Assembly (NCBI RefSeq): GCF_030418305.1
Contig: NZ_JAUHPX010000002.1
Span: 186,001 to 250,000 of the forward strand
Direction: 5' to 3'
Length of the DNA stretch: 64,000 nucleotides
DNA from: Demequina lignilytica
GTDB taxonomy: Bacteria; Actinomycetota; Actinomycetes; Actinomycetales; Demequinaceae
Positions 63,927 through 64,000 of this stretch are shown here, in pieces. Below the pieces are notes generated by a model. The model saw nothing but the letters and a program-made list of their open reading frames with translations, was not told the origin of the DNA and searched no databases. Positions within the stretch are counted from its first letter, which is position 1. Each line of letters starts with the position of its first letter. Made by a program: the position numbers and the translations under genes.

Positions 63927-63974
63927 CTTCGCGAAGTGTCAATTTTTACAAGGCCGTTCGGGACGCCTACCCTT
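63927..63974 (+). promoter_or_regulatory. Leaderless promoter with CTTCGCGAAG palindrome
   Basis: TTTACA (63945-63950), 18 nt, TACCCT (63969-63974), ending 8 nt before ATG 63983. The predicted transcription start is at or next to the ATG. The perfect palindrome CTTCGCGAAG (63927-63936) is upstream of the -35. Confidence 0.55.
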
Positions 63975-63982
63975 GATGGGTC

Positions 63983-64000
63983 ATGTTCACTCCCCTCCGC
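63983..64000 (+). CDS. Start of a gene cut by the window edge
   Basis: ATG 63983 opens MFTPLR before the window ends. Supported only by the promoter just upstream; product unknown. Confidence 0.4.

Overview
The window is about 70% GC and reads as the chromosome of a high-GC Gram-positive bacterium, most likely a Micrococcales actinobacterium (Cellulomonas- or Demequina-like). The evidence is the actinobacterial order rpsP-khpA-rimM-trmD-rplS-lepB-rnhB-DUF2469-yraN-comM-dprA-xerC-whiG-M23-rpsB-tsf-pyrH, DUF2510 proteins, a GlnR-type operator, an ileS T-box with an AUC specifier, and SigE-type ECF sigma factors. Genus is inference. No rRNA, tRNA, CRISPR array, insertion sequence or prophage was seen. 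Nearly all genes are on the minus strand.

Layout. 0-16 kb: the conserved ribosomal, RNA-processing, secretion and DNA-uptake block, read right to left. It is interrupted by a TetR/drug-efflux pair (8.5-10.7 kb) and by two duplicated small membrane proteins on the opposite strand (14.5-15.4 kb). 16-28 kb: an accessory block with two copies of a flavin-based electron-transfer module (ferric-reductase-like flavocytochrome plus an extracytoplasmic protein carrying a covalent FMN-attachment motif) and one ApbE flavin transferase. They flank a 2280-residue secreted protein with three malectin domains and a sugar-dehydrogenase-like propeller. 28-42 kb: an amidohydrolase, ffh, the amt-glnK-glnD nitrogen operon behind a GlnR-like operator, two DUF2510 proteins, ftsY, smc, yqhA and ndk. 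42-49 kb: apt, two tandem folC paralogues, pabC and a sulfurtransferase. 49-52.6 kb: ileS under a T-box.

52.6-59.4 kb is the most unusual region. Nine genes on one strand form three units of a SigE-like sigma factor overlapping a one-pass membrane partner, with two lipoproteins and one further anchored protein between them. A shared promoter-like motif (CAACCG, 15-16 nt, TGTT) lies 40-46 nt before three of the start codons. 59.6-64 kb holds an MFS transporter, two VOC proteins, a DUF885 protein and the first codons of a further gene.

Across the window the decamer GGACGATGCG (or its complement) occurs 23 times exactly, with about 15 one-mismatch copies. Roughly 0.3 exact copies would be expected from base composition. 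It occurs between genes and in several reading frames, often forcing the Asp codon GAT, which looks less common here than GAC. It is the strongest pattern here that gene annotation does not explain.
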